From: Rhodoferax sp.
Lineage (GTDB): Bacteria; Pseudomonadota; Gammaproteobacteria; Burkholderiales; Burkholderiaceae_C
Assembly: GCA_025358555.1 (NCBI GenBank)
Contig: JANYJD010000030.1
Coordinates: 1-35,328 of the forward strand
Reading direction: 5' to 3'
Length of the DNA stretch: 35,328 nucleotides
The stretch's first letter is position 1. Each line of letters begins with the position of its first letter. The notes beneath the pieces are model-generated. The model was not told the DNA's origin and did no database searches. It saw nothing but the letters and a program-made list of their open reading frames with translations. The translations under genes were made by a program, and so were the position numbers. Below, piece after piece: positions 7,298 through 15,317 of the stretch.

Positions 7298-8134
7298 TCA
7301 CATCAGAGTCGCCCTGAAAAGCATCACTGGGACATCCCGCGCCGTGAGTTTGGGCCGGGCGTTGAGCGTGGCGAAGTCCATGGCTTCAATCTTGTCCAGA
7401 ATGCGCAGGCCGCCCTGAACCACGAGGCGCAGCTCCCAACCCGCCCGGCCCGGCACTTTTTTTACCAATTGGGAGCCATTTAGCATGGTAGCCCTTGCCT
7501 GACGTGCATGATTAGCTATTAATTTAGTAGTATTTTCGGTCTGGCGCAAAGCCTTCAATTCAGCCTGGCTGACGCCGTGGGCTGCGCAGTCTTGACGCGG
7601 CAGGTAGTAGCGCCCGCGTGCAATGTCCAGCCCCAGGTCTTGCCAGAAATTGATGAGCTGCAGCGCGGTGCAAATGCTGTCGCTCATGTGATGCGATGCC
7701 GTATCTGTCACGCCATACAGGTGCAGCACCAGACGGCCCACCGGGTTGGCCGAGCGGCGGCAGTAGTCCAGCAGCTCGGCGCGCGTCTCGTAGCCCGCGC
7801 CATCGCGGGTTTTTACAACATCCTGCTCAAACGCATCCAGCAGGTCTGCCAACAGGCCAACGGGCAAATGGAATGCCGCGATCATTGCGCCAAGCGCAGT
7901 GAACACCTGCGGCCAGCGGCCGCTGCCACTGCGGCCGGCGCTTGCGGCCAGCAGGTCAGAGCGCATAGCAGCCAGGTCGGCCAGCCGTTGGTGGGCTGGG
8001 GCGTCGCCCTCATCGGCAATGTCGTCGGCAGTGCGCGCAAAGGCATAAATCGCCGCGACAGGCGGACGCAGCCGGGCCGGGCACAGCCATGAGGCGACCG
8101 GAAAATTCTCGTAGTGGAGGGTGTGGGCATTCAT
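7298..8134 (-). CDS. hpnC: HpnC, squalene synthase-like enzyme (hydroxysqualene synthase)
   Basis: HpnC converts presqualene diphosphate to hydroxysqualene in the HpnCDE route. The protein has 278 residues from the ATG at 8134, which gives the family start MNAHTLHYENFPVASWLCP. The open frame continues upstream to 8368, but that extension has no family character and runs toward the divergent efflux adaptor. Asp-rich motifs are RTADDIADEGD and NFWQDLGLDIARGRYYLP. The GRAGWELRLVVQGGLRIL block near the C-terminus is typical. Just before it, the segment TTKLIANHARQARATML is encoded by an AT-rich dispersed-repeat copy (7484-7531). It seems to replace, not lengthen, the usual helix. HpnC is the first gene of the hpnCDE-TAXI operon. 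Confidence 0.93.
   Translation of the reverse strand: MNAHTLHYENFPVASWLCPARLRPPVAAIYAFARTADDIADEGDAPAHQRLADLAAMRSDLLAASAGRSGSGRWPQVFTALGAMIAAFHLPVGLLADLLDAFEQDVVKTRDGAGYETRAELLDYCRRSANPVGRLVLHLYGVTDTASHHMSDSICTALQLINFWQDLGLDIARGRYYLPRQDCAAHGVSQAELKALRQTENTTKLIANHARQARATMLNGSQLVKKVPGRAGWELRLVVQGGLRILDKIEAMDFATLNARPKLTARDVPVMLFRATLM
7484..7531 (-). repeat. Dispersed hairpin repeat, copy G (inside hpnC)
   Basis: On the minus strand, a 17-nt imperfect hairpin (ACTAC..TAGC, 7531-7515) is followed by a 17-nt spacer and CAAGGGCTA at about 7498-7488. This is the same spacing as the other copies. It is translated in the sense orientation as IANHARQARAT within HpnC. The distal GAGGC block has diverged. 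Confidence 0.6.
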
Positions 8135-8435
8135 TGGGATGCAGTCGGCGCAATAAAAAGGGAGATAGGCTAAAGGTATGCGCTGGCAGAGCCATGATCT
8201 GATTTGCGGGGACCATGAAAGCTGCACGGATGTTACCCTTGGCGATAGAGGGCGTTTCGCTTTGATAATCGGTTGTGCTCCCGCCGGTGGGTCATTGGCT
8301 TGCAGCGGTCTGCCTTGCTTTCTATTTTTGGTCTGCCCTTCTCCAGGGTTTTTTTTTGGGTTCGCCATGCCTACACAGCCGTGTGCCTTGTCGCGTCACA
8401 GTTTCCTTCCTGCACATCAAACTTCTTCCTTTGGC
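8135..8435 (+). promoter_or_regulatory. Divergent hpnC / RND-adaptor intergenic region with a weak promoter candidate
   Basis: This 301-bp gap separates the divergent starts of hpnC and the efflux adaptor. A possible plus-strand promoter is TTGGCG at 8239-8244 and TGATAA at 8263-8268, spaced 18 bp. A run of nine T's lies near 8350-8358. No clear operator palindrome or regulator gene is visible. In-frame ATG/GTG codons upstream of 8436 exist but add sequence without signal-peptide character. Confidence 0.3.
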
Positions 8436-9677
8436 ATGGCTGCGAGACCGTCCTTCCCCTCCTCTGGCTCTGTCCGGCTTATTGCGGCTGCTGGTTGCGC
8501 GGCACTGTCCGTGCTGCTGGTTGCCTGCTCCAAGCCTGTGCCCACCGAAGAGCCGGTGCGTGCGGTCAAGGTGGTGACGGTGGGCGTGCAAAACATTCAG
8601 TCTGGGGCCGAGTTTGCAGGTGAGGTGCGGGCTCGGGTTGAGTCCCGGCTGGGTTTTCGGGTGGCTGGCAAGATCATCCAGCGCCCGGTGGACGCCGGGC
8701 AGCGTGTCAAGGCCGGGCAGCTTCTGGCCCAGCTTGATGCGCAGGACTACCGCCTTGCCGCCGATGCGGCCAGAGCCCAGGTGGCAGCGGCCGCCACCAA
8801 CCGCAATCTGGCGGATGCCGATTACAAGCGCTTCAAGGAACTGAAAGACCAGAATTTCATCAGCGGCGCCGAGGTGGAGCGCCGCGATACCACGCTCAAG
8901 GCGGCACAGGCGCAACTTGACCAGGCCCAGGCGCAGCTCTCATCGCAGCGCAACCAGGCCGCTTACACCAACCTGCTGGCCGATGTATCGGGTGTGGTGG
9001 TGGCGGTGGAGGCCGAGCGGGGGCAGGTGGTCGCAGCCGGCACCACAGTGTTCCGAATCGCGCAGGACGGGCCGCGCGATGTGGTGTTCGCGGTGCCAGA
9101 AGACCGCGTGGCCATGGTCAAGATTGGGGCCCCGGTGGCGGTGCGCACCTGGTCAGCCGGAGCCGCGTTGAAGGGCACGGTGCGCGAAGTGGCGGCCAGT
9201 GCCGACCCGGTCACGCGCACTTACCAGGTCAAGGTGGCGCTGGACGCAAGGGATGCCAGGGATGCTCCTGCGCTGGGCGCCACGGTCTACGTCTCGCCGC
9301 AGGTGTTCGCGCGCTCCGGCATGCAGGTCATCAAACTGCCAACGAGCGCGCTCAAGCAGGATGGCAAGACCACCGCCGTATGGGTGCTTGACCCCGCCAG
9401 CATGACGGTGCGCTCGCAGCCAGTGGAAGTGCCCACGGCCGATGGCAATGACGCCGTGATTGCCAGCGGCCTGGCGCCCGGAATGCTGGTGGTGGTGGCG
9501 GGCGTGCATGTGCTGCAAGCCGGTCAAAAAGTCACCATATATAAGGAGAAACCGGCTGTAGACCCCGATAATAAAGCACAAAGCGCTATTGATACACTAG
9601 CGCCAGCCGCGCCAGCCGCGCCAGGTGCTGGTGCAGCTGTGGCCGCGCCCAAACCCGCCCGGCCGGCTTCCAGGTGA
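8436..9677 (+). CDS. RND efflux periplasmic adaptor (membrane fusion) lipoprotein
   Basis: This periplasmic adaptor links an inner-membrane RND pump to an outer-membrane channel. From the ATG at 8436 the product is 413 residues with a lipoprotein signal (hydrophobic stretch ending LLVAC, lipid-modified Cys). A biotinyl/lipoyl-like barrel half follows (RVAGKIIQRPVDAGQRVKAGQLLAQLD). Then come a coiled-coil hairpin rich in Ala/Gln and the returning barrel half (DVSGVVVAVEAERGQVVAAG). An in-frame ATG at 8367 would prepend 23 residues before the signal. Near the C-terminus, PAVDPDNKAQSAIDTLA is encoded by a degenerate dispersed repeat (9554-9601), leading into an Ala/Pro-rich tail. The pump gene starts 7 bp after its stop. 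The substrate is unknown. Confidence 0.92.
   Translation: MAARPSFPSSGSVRLIAAAGCAALSVLLVACSKPVPTEEPVRAVKVVTVGVQNIQSGAEFAGEVRARVESRLGFRVAGKIIQRPVDAGQRVKAGQLLAQLDAQDYRLAADAARAQVAAAATNRNLADADYKRFKELKDQNFISGAEVERRDTTLKAAQAQLDQAQAQLSSQRNQAAYTNLLADVSGVVVAVEAERGQVVAAGTTVFRIAQDGPRDVVFAVPEDRVAMVKIGAPVAVRTWSAGAALKGTVREVAASADPVTRTYQVKVALDARDARDAPALGATVYVSPQVFARSGMQVIKLPTSALKQDGKTTAVWVLDPASMTVRSQPVEVPTADGNDAVIASGLAPGMLVVVAGVHVLQAGQKVTIYKEKPAVDPDNKAQSAIDTLAPAAPAAPGAGAAVAAPKPARPASR
9554..9601 (-). repeat. Dispersed hairpin repeat, copy B (inside the RND adaptor)
   Basis: On the minus strand, GCTA-N9-TAGC (9601-9585) is followed by a 17-nt spacer and CGGGGTCTACAGCC, a diverged version of the cRAGGGCTAGAGGCC end. 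It is translated in antisense in the same phase as the copies in hpnE and the asparaginase. Confidence 0.6.
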
Positions 9678-9684
9678 GGTTGGG

Positions 9685-12600
9685 ATGACAACACCTCAAC
9701 CCAAAGAGAGTTTCAACCTCTCGCGGTGGGCGCTGCTGCATCCGGCGTTGACCCGCTACATGATGATTGTGCTCATGGTGCTCGGCTTTGCGGCCTATTT
9801 CCAGTTGGGCCAGGATGAAGACCCGCCATTTGCCTTCCGCGTGATGGTGGTGCGCACGGTGTGGCCCGGCGCCACGGCACAGCAGGTGGCCGAGCAGGTG
9901 ACCGACAAGATCGAGCGCACGCTGCAGGAGGTGCCCTATGCCGACAAGATACGCAGCTATTCCAAGCCCGGCGAGTCCACGGTCATCTTCCAGATCAAGG
10001 ATTCATCCAAGGCGTCCGAAGTGCCCAACACCTGGTACCTCGTCCGAAAAAAAGTAGGCGACATGCGGCTGACGTTGCCCGCAGGCGTGCAGGGCCCGTT
10101 TTTCAACGACGATTTTGGCGACGTCTACGGCGTCATCTATGCGCTCGAGGCCGATGGTTTCTCGAACGCCGAAGTCAAGGGATTTGCCGACGATGTGCGC
10201 CAGGAGCTGCTGCGTGTGCCGGACGTCAACAAGGTGGCGCTGTTTGGCGTGCAGGACGAAAAGCTCTACATTGAAATCTCGCAAAAGAGGCTGGCCCAAT
10301 TGGGCTTGGACATGAACCAGGTGCTGGCCCAGCTCGGCCAGCAAAACGCGGTCGAAGGCGCGGGCACGGTGCAGACGCCACTGGATGTGCTGCAGGTGCG
10401 CGTGGGCGGGCAGTTTGAGCGCGTTGAGCAGCTCAAAAGCATGCCGATCCGTGGCAGCTCGGGCAACCAGCTGCGGCTTGACGACATTGCCGACATCAAG
10501 CGCGGCTATGTGGACCCGGCGGAGGTCAAGGTGCGCCACCAGGGCCGCGACGTGATTGCGCTGGGCGTCTCCATGGCCAAAGGCGGCGACATCATTGCGC
10601 TGGGAAAATCGCTGAAAGTGACCACGGACAAGATTGCGAGGTCGCTGCCTGCTGGCATCAGGCTGGTGCAGGTGCAGGACCAGCCCACTGCCGTGACAAC
10701 ATCGGTCAATGAGTTCGTGCAGGTGCTGATCGAGGCCATCGTGATTGTGCTGGCGGTGAGTTTTGTCAGCCTGGGTTTTCACCGGCGCCGCGGCAACGTG
10801 CCCTGGTACCGGCGCTACTACGTGGATATGCGCCCCGGCCTGGTAGTGGGCATCACCATCCCACTGGTGCTGGCGTTGACCTTCCTGGGCATGTATTACT
10901 GGGGCATTGGCCTGCACAAGATATCGCTGGGCTCGCTGATCATCTCGCTGGGCCTGCTGGTGGACGACGCCATCATTTCGGTGGAGATGATGGTGCGCAA
11001 AATGGAAGAGGGCTACGACAAAGTCCGCGCCGCCACATTTGCCTACGAGATCACGGCCATGCCGATGCTCACAGGCACGCTGATCACCGCCGCCGGGTTT
11101 CTGCCGATTGGCCTGGCCAAGTCGGTGACTGGCGAATACACCTTCGCCATCTTTGCCGTCACCGTGCTGGCACTGGTGCTGAGCTGGATTGTGTCGGTGT
11201 ACTTTGTGCCGTACCTTGGGACCGTCCTGCTCAAGACGCCGGCCCACGCCAAGGCCTTGCCGCCGCTGGAAGGGGCCATTGTTGCTGCGCCTGCAAAACC
11301 GGCCGCGTTCGACCAGACAGTGCGGATAACCGCCGACGGGCCAGCCTCCCTGGCACAGGCGCCGCACGAGAGTTTTGACAGCGCTTTCTACAACACGTTC
11401 CGCAAAATGGTCAACTGGTGCATCAGGCACCGCTGGATCACCATTGCCCTGACGCTGGGCACGTTCGCGCTGGGCATTGTCGGCATGGGGCGCGTGCAGC
11501 AGCAGTTTTTTCCGGATTCCAGCCGGCCCGAGGTGCTGATGGACATCTGGTTTCCTGAAGGCACCTCCTTCGCCGCCAATGAGCGGATCACCAAGCGCCT
11601 CGAAAAACGGCTGATGGACGAAGCAGGCGTGACCAGCGTAAGCACCTGGGTAGGCTCGGGCGTGCCCAGGTTCTACCTTCCGCTGGATGTGATCTTCCCG
11701 CAGACCAACGTGTCGCAATTCATCATCCTGCCCGAAGACCTCAAGGTGCGTGAGACGCTGCGCATTAAGTTGCCGGCCTTGCTGGCGCAGGAATTTCCTG
11801 AGGTGCGGGGCCGGGTAAAGGTGCTTCCCAACGGCCCGCCAGTGCCCTACCCAGTGATGTTCCGTGTGGTGGGCAGCGACCCGGCGGTGCTGCGCCAGCG
11901 GGCCGATGAGGTCAAGGCCGTCATGCGTGAAAGCGCCAACACACGGGGCGTCAACGACAACTGGAATGAGTTCGTCAAAGTGTTGCGCCTGGAGGTTGAC
12001 CAGTCCAAGGCGCGCGCGCTGGGTGTGACCAGCCAGTCCATCGCGCAGGCTTCCAAAACCATACTTTCGGGCACCACGGTAGGCCAATTCCGTGAGGGCG
12101 ACAAGCTGATCGACATCGTGCTGCGCCAGCCTCTGGAGGAGCGCAGCGCCATTACCGACATTGCCAATGCCTACCTGCCCACGGCGTCTGGGCGTTCGAT
12201 TCCCCTGTTGCAGATTGCCAAGCCGTCCTTTGGCTGGGAGTCCGGCGTGATGTGGCGGGAGAACCGCGACTACGCGATCACGGTGCAGAGCGACGTGGCC
12301 GAGGGGATGCAGGGCGCGACGGTGACAGCTGAGCTGAGCCCCCGCTTGAAGGCGCTTGAGGCGCAGTGGGCGCAGCAGGGGATGGGCGGCTACCGCATCC
12401 AGACTGCGGGTGCCGTGGAAGAAAGCAGCAAAGGCTCGGCGTCCATCGCGGCCGGCGTGCCCATCATGCTGTTCATCACGTTCACCCTGCTGATGCTGCA
12501 GCTACACAGCTTCAGCCGCGCGGTGCTGGTGTTCCTGACCGGCCCGATGGGAATTGCGGGGGTGGCAGGCGCCCTGCTGCTGCTGGACCGGCCGTTTGGA

Positions 12601-12915
12601 TTTGTCGCGCTGCTGGGCGTGATTGCGCTGATGGGCATGATCCAGCGCAACTCCGTGATCCTGATTGACCAGATCGAGCAGGACCGCGCAGCGGGTGTGC
12701 CGACCTGGGACGCGATTGTGGAGAGCGCCGTGCGCCGGCTGCGGCCCATCGTGCTGACTGCCGCTGCGGCCGTGCTGGCCATGATTCCGCTTTCGCGATC
12801 GGTGTTCTGGGGCCCGATGGCGGTTGCCATCATGGGCGGGCTCATTGTGGCGACCGTGCTCACCCTGCTTGCCTTGCCAGCGATGTATGCCGCCTGGTTT
12901 CGCGTGAGGCGATGA
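9685..12915 (+). CDS. RND-family efflux pump, inner-membrane permease
   Basis: A 1076-residue proton-driven efflux transporter of the AcrB/RND superfamily. It shows the expected layout: a first membrane helix near residues 20-40, a large periplasmic loop, a block of six helices, a second large loop, and a final helix block. The helix-4 proton-relay pair is at D427-D428 in GLLVDDAIISVEMM. The ATG at 9685 has a GAGG-type Shine-Dalgarno overlapping the adaptor stop; upstream in-frame codons lie within the adaptor gene. No outer-membrane TolC-like factor or regulator is encoded next to it, so it probably uses a channel encoded elsewhere. Substrates cannot be read from the sequence. A terminator follows at 12970. 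Confidence 0.95.
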   Translation: MTTPQPKESFNLSRWALLHPALTRYMMIVLMVLGFAAYFQLGQDEDPPFAFRVMVVRTVWPGATAQQVAEQVTDKIERTLQEVPYADKIRSYSKPGESTVIFQIKDSSKASEVPNTWYLVRKKVGDMRLTLPAGVQGPFFNDDFGDVYGVIYALEADGFSNAEVKGFADDVRQELLRVPDVNKVALFGVQDEKLYIEISQKRLAQLGLDMNQVLAQLGQQNAVEGAGTVQTPLDVLQVRVGGQFERVEQLKSMPIRGSSGNQLRLDDIADIKRGYVDPAEVKVRHQGRDVIALGVSMAKGGDIIALGKSLKVTTDKIARSLPAGIRLVQVQDQPTAVTTSVNEFVQVLIEAIVIVLAVSFVSLGFHRRRGNVPWYRRYYVDMRPGLVVGITIPLVLALTFLGMYYWGIGLHKISLGSLIISLGLLVDDAIISVEMMVRKMEEGYDKVRAATFAYEITAMPMLTGTLITAAGFLPIGLAKSVTGEYTFAIFAVTVLALVLSWIVSVYFVPYLGTVLLKTPAHAKALPPLEGAIVAAPAKPAAFDQTVRITADGPASLAQAPHESFDSAFYNTFRKMVNWCIRHRWITIALTLGTFALGIVGMGRVQQQFFPDSSRPEVLMDIWFPEGTSFAANERITKRLEKRLMDEAGVTSVSTWVGSGVPRFYLPLDVIFPQTNVSQFIILPEDLKVRETLRIKLPALLAQEFPEVRGRVKVLPNGPPVPYPVMFRVVGSDPAVLRQRADEVKAVMRESANTRGVNDNWNEFVKVLRLEVDQSKARALGVTSQSIAQASKTILSGTTVGQFREGDKLIDIVLRQPLEERSAITDIANAYLPTASGRSIPLLQIAKPSFGWESGVMWRENRDYAITVQSDVAEGMQGATVTAELSPRLKALEAQWAQQGMGGYRIQTAGAVEESSKGSASIAAGVPIMLFITFTLLMLQLHSFSRAVLVFLTGPMGIAGVAGALLLLDRPFGFVALLGVIALMGMIQRNSVILIDQIEQDRAAGVPTWDAIVESAVRRLRPIVLTAAAAVLAMIPLSRSVFWGPMAVAIMGGLIVATVLTLLALPAMYAAWFRVRR

Positions 12916-12969
12916 ACCGCACGCAGCAGGTGCGCGCAGCAGGTTAAAATGGAAGGCTAACCGATTTCT

Positions 12970-13008
12970 GGGAGGGTGTCCGTGTGACGCCTCCCCATTT
13001 ATTTTTTT
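12970..13008 (+). terminator. Rho-independent terminator after the RND operon
   Basis: The GGGAGG (12970-12975) / CCTCCC (12990-12995) stem is followed by ATTTATTTTTTT. The T-run ends at the first base of tRNA-Leu. An AT-rich TAAAAT at 12945-12950 lies upstream of it, so the tRNA promoter position is unclear. Confidence 0.75.
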
Positions 13009-13095
13009 GCGCGGGTGGCGAAATTGGTAGACGCACCAGGTTTAGGTCCTGACGCCAGCAATGGTGTGGGGGTTCGAGTCCCCCCCCGCGCACCA
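13009..13095 (+). tRNA. tRNA-Leu (anticodon UAG)
   Basis: An 87-nt class II tRNA with acceptor GCGCGGG/CCCGCGC, discriminator A and an encoded CCA (13093-13095). The anticodon loop is TTTAGGT with TAG at 13043-13045. The T-loop GTTCGAGTC is intact and there is a long variable arm. The first anticodon-stem pair is a C-A mismatch. It lies 37 bp before tig, so tig may be read from the same transcript. Confidence 0.96.
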
Positions 13096-13132
13096 CGACA
13101 AACCCTGTCCCCCACTATTTTGGAGACCTAGC

Positions 13133-14443
13133 ATGGCCGTTACTGTAGAAACCCTTGAAAAGCTGGAGCGCAAGATTACGTTGGTCCTGCCCCGTGGCGC
13201 GATCCAGTCCGAAGTTGACACCCGCCTCAAGCGCCTTGCGCGCACCGTCAAGATGGATGGCTTTCGCCCCGGCAAGGTGCCGATGGCGGTGGTGGCCCAG
13301 CGCTACGGCTACTCGGTGCACTACGAAGTGATGAACGACAAGGTGGGTGAAGCCTTCTCGAACGCCGCCAACGAGGCCAAGCTGCGTGTGGCTGGGCAGC
13401 CACGCATCACCGAGAGCGAAGCTGCGCCGGATGGTGAGATGGCTTTTGATGCCGTGTTTGAGGTGTTTCCTGAAGTCCGCATTGCCGACCTTGGCGACGC
13501 AGAAGTTGAAAAGCTCTCGGCCTCGGTTGGAGACGCTGCGATCGACAAAACGCTGGATGTTTTGCGCAAGCAGCGCCGCACCTTTGCCCAGCGTGCCATG
13601 GACGCCGCCGCACAAACCGGCGACCGCGTCACAGTCGACTTCGAAGGCAAGATTGATGGCGAAACCTTTTCCGGTGGCAAGGCCGAAGACTTCCAGTTCA
13701 TTGTTGGCGATGGCCAGATGCTCAAGGAGTTTGAAGAAGCCGTGCTAGGCATGAAATCTGGCGAAAGCAAGACCTTCCAGCTCGCTTTTCCCGCTGACTA
13801 CCATGGCAAGGACGTCGCCGGCAAAACCGCCGATTTCATGGTGACGGTGAAAAAAATGGAAGCGGCGCATTTGCCCGAAGTGAATCCCGCGCTGGCCAAG
13901 TCCCTTGGCATTGCAGACGCCAGTGTGGATGGTTTGCGTGCTGACATCCGCAAAAACCTGGACCGCGAAGTCAAAAACCGCCTGCTGGCCCGCAACAAGC
14001 AGGCCGCCATGGACGCGCTGGTTGCGAAGGCGGAACTTGATTTGCCCAATTCCACCGTGCAGTCCGAGGTGGACCGGATGATTGAAAGCGCCCGAGCTGA
14101 CCTCAAACAGCGCGGCGTCAAGGATGCCGACAAGGCACCGATTCCTGATGACGTGGTACGTCCTCAGGCAGAGCGCCGGGTGCGCCTGGGCCTGGTGGTT
14201 GCGGAGCTGGTGCGCGCCAATGCCCTGCAGGCCAAGCCAGAGCAGATCAAGGCCCATATTGATGACCTGGCGGCCAGCTACGAAAAGCCGGCCGACGTGG
14301 TGCGCTGGTACTACAGCGACAACAAGCGCATGGCCGAAGTCGAAGGCGTCGTGATTGAAAACAATGTGACCGAGTTCATTCTTAGCAAAGTCAAAATCAC
14401 TGAAAAAGCGATTAGCTTTGATGAGTTGATGGGGCAGAATTGA
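13133..14443 (+). CDS. tig: Trigger factor
   Basis: A ribosome-bound chaperone and peptidyl-prolyl isomerase that meets nascent chains at the exit tunnel. The 436-residue length is standard. The N-terminal ribosome-binding domain has the signature GFRPGKVPMAVVAQRYG at about residues 42-58. A central FKBP-like domain covers roughly 155-245 (GDRVTVDFEGKIDGETFSGG), and the helical chaperone domain makes up the rest. The ATG at 13133 is preceded by GGAG at 7-8 nt; the open frame extends upstream only through the tRNA. It is followed by clpP, clpX and lon, the usual bacterial order. Confidence 0.98.
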   Translation: MAVTVETLEKLERKITLVLPRGAIQSEVDTRLKRLARTVKMDGFRPGKVPMAVVAQRYGYSVHYEVMNDKVGEAFSNAANEAKLRVAGQPRITESEAAPDGEMAFDAVFEVFPEVRIADLGDAEVEKLSASVGDAAIDKTLDVLRKQRRTFAQRAMDAAAQTGDRVTVDFEGKIDGETFSGGKAEDFQFIVGDGQMLKEFEEAVLGMKSGESKTFQLAFPADYHGKDVAGKTADFMVTVKKMEAAHLPEVNPALAKSLGIADASVDGLRADIRKNLDREVKNRLLARNKQAAMDALVAKAELDLPNSTVQSEVDRMIESARADLKQRGVKDADKAPIPDDVVRPQAERRVRLGLVVAELVRANALQAKPEQIKAHIDDLAASYEKPADVVRWYYSDNKRMAEVEGVVIENNVTEFILSKVKITEKAISFDELMGQN

Positions 14444-14459
14444 AATAATGGGCTTGGCC

Positions 14460-14488
14460 CTTGCAGTTGCCTCTTATTAGCCCCATGT
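14460..14488 (+). promoter_or_regulatory. Candidate sigma-32 (heat-shock) promoter for clpP
   Basis: CTTGCAG (14460-14466), a 14-nt spacer, then CCCCATGT (14481-14488). This fits the RpoH consensus CTTGAAA-N(13-15)-CCCCATNT with only one or two -35 mismatches. It lies 68 bp before the clpP ATG, a sensible distance. Confidence 0.65.
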
Positions 14489-14555
14489 CCAAAACAGGCA
14501 ACGCTTTTCGGTGATTTGCCGCCCCATTTTCTGCAGCCTTAACTGAAAGAACGAC

Positions 14556-15176
14556 ATGAACTTCCAAAATAGCGCATCTGAAACCCAGGCCCTTGGCTTG
14601 GTGCCCATGGTGATTGAGCAGTCGGGGCGCGGTGAGCGCGCTTACGACATTTACTCGCGCCTCCTGAAGGAGCGGGTGGTTTTTTTGATCGGGCCTGTGG
14701 AAGACTACATGGCCAACGTCATCGTTGCCCAACTCTTGTTCCTGGAAAGCGAAAACCCAGACAAGGACATTTCCTTGTACATAAATTCTCCGGGAGGGTC
14801 GGTCAGCGCTGGGCTGGCGATTTTTGACACGATGAACTTCATCAAACCCCCGGTATCCACGTTGTGCATGGGTATGGCGGCCAGCATGGGCTCGTTCCTA
14901 CTGATGGCAGGGGCAAAAGGTAAGCGCTTCGCACTGCCCAACTCAAAGATCATGATCCATCAACCCTCGGGTGGCACCCAGGGCAAAGCCACGGACATTG
15001 AAATTCACGCCCGTGAGATCCTCAAGACGCGCGAGCAGCTCAATCGGCTGTACGCCGAGCGCACCGGCCAGCCAGTGGAGAAGATTGCAAATGACATGGA
15101 GCGCGACTTCTACATGTCGGCCAACGAATCCAAAGAGTATGGCCTGATTGACCAGGTGATTTCGAAGCGGCCTTGA
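14556..15176 (+). CDS. clpP: ATP-dependent Clp protease proteolytic subunit
   Basis: A serine protease that forms the tetradecameric chamber working with ClpX or ClpA. It has 206 residues. The catalytic triad is S110 in GMAASMGS, H135 in MIHQPSGG and D184 in ERDFYMSA. A short N-terminal propeptide region precedes the conserved [14 protein letters not shown]. No strong Shine-Dalgarno is visible. It is preceded by a heat-shock promoter candidate and followed by a strong terminator, so it appears to be largely its own transcription unit within the tig-clpP-clpX-lon block. Confidence 0.98.
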   Translation: MNFQNSASETQALGLVPMVIEQSGRGERAYDIYSRLLKERVVFLIGPVEDYMANVIVAQLLFLESENPDKDISLYINSPGGSVSAGLAIFDTMNFIKPPVSTLCMGMAASMGSFLLMAGAKGKRFALPNSKIMIHQPSGGTQGKATDIEIHAREILKTREQLNRLYAERTGQPVEKIANDMERDFYMSANESKEYGLIDQVISKRP

Positions 15177-15200
15177 GCCACGGCTGGCGGGAGCCGCTTT

Positions 15201-15216
15201 GCCCGGCATGCCGGGC
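15201..15216. repeat. Perfect 16-bp palindrome
   Basis: GCCCGGCATGCCGGGC, a self-complementary sequence 24 bp after the clpP stop and before the clpP terminator. It may stabilise the 3' end of the clpP message. No T-run follows. Confidence 0.8.
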
Positions 15217-15238
15217 TCGGCCTTTCCCGCATCGGCGC

Positions 15239-15277
15239 AGCGGTGTTTCCCCAACACGGGAAGCACCGCTTTTATTT
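15239..15277 (+). terminator. Strong rho-independent terminator between clpP and clpX
   Basis: A 13-bp stem pairs AGCGGTGTTTCCC (15239-15251) with GGGAAGCACCGCT (15258-15270), with one G-T pair and a 6-nt loop. TTTATTT follows. clpX therefore needs its own promoter or read-through. Confidence 0.85.
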
Positions 15278-15287
15278 GAGTATCATC

Positions 15288-15299
15288 CGGTAATTACCG
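15288..15299. promoter_or_regulatory. 12-bp palindrome upstream of clpX
   Basis: CGGTAATTACCG is perfectly self-complementary and lies 18 bp before the clpX ATG, in the short stretch where a clpX promoter must act. It could be an operator; no regulator can be named. Confidence 0.4.
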
Positions 15300-15317
15300 C
15301 AATAAGGCACTTCAAAC

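Noticed and set aside
10003-12087. 694-codon open frame on the minus strand inside the RND pump gene
   Set aside because: It is fully antisense to a clearly conserved pump, is rich in His/Gln/Arg as expected from GC-skewed codons read backwards, and matches no family I know.
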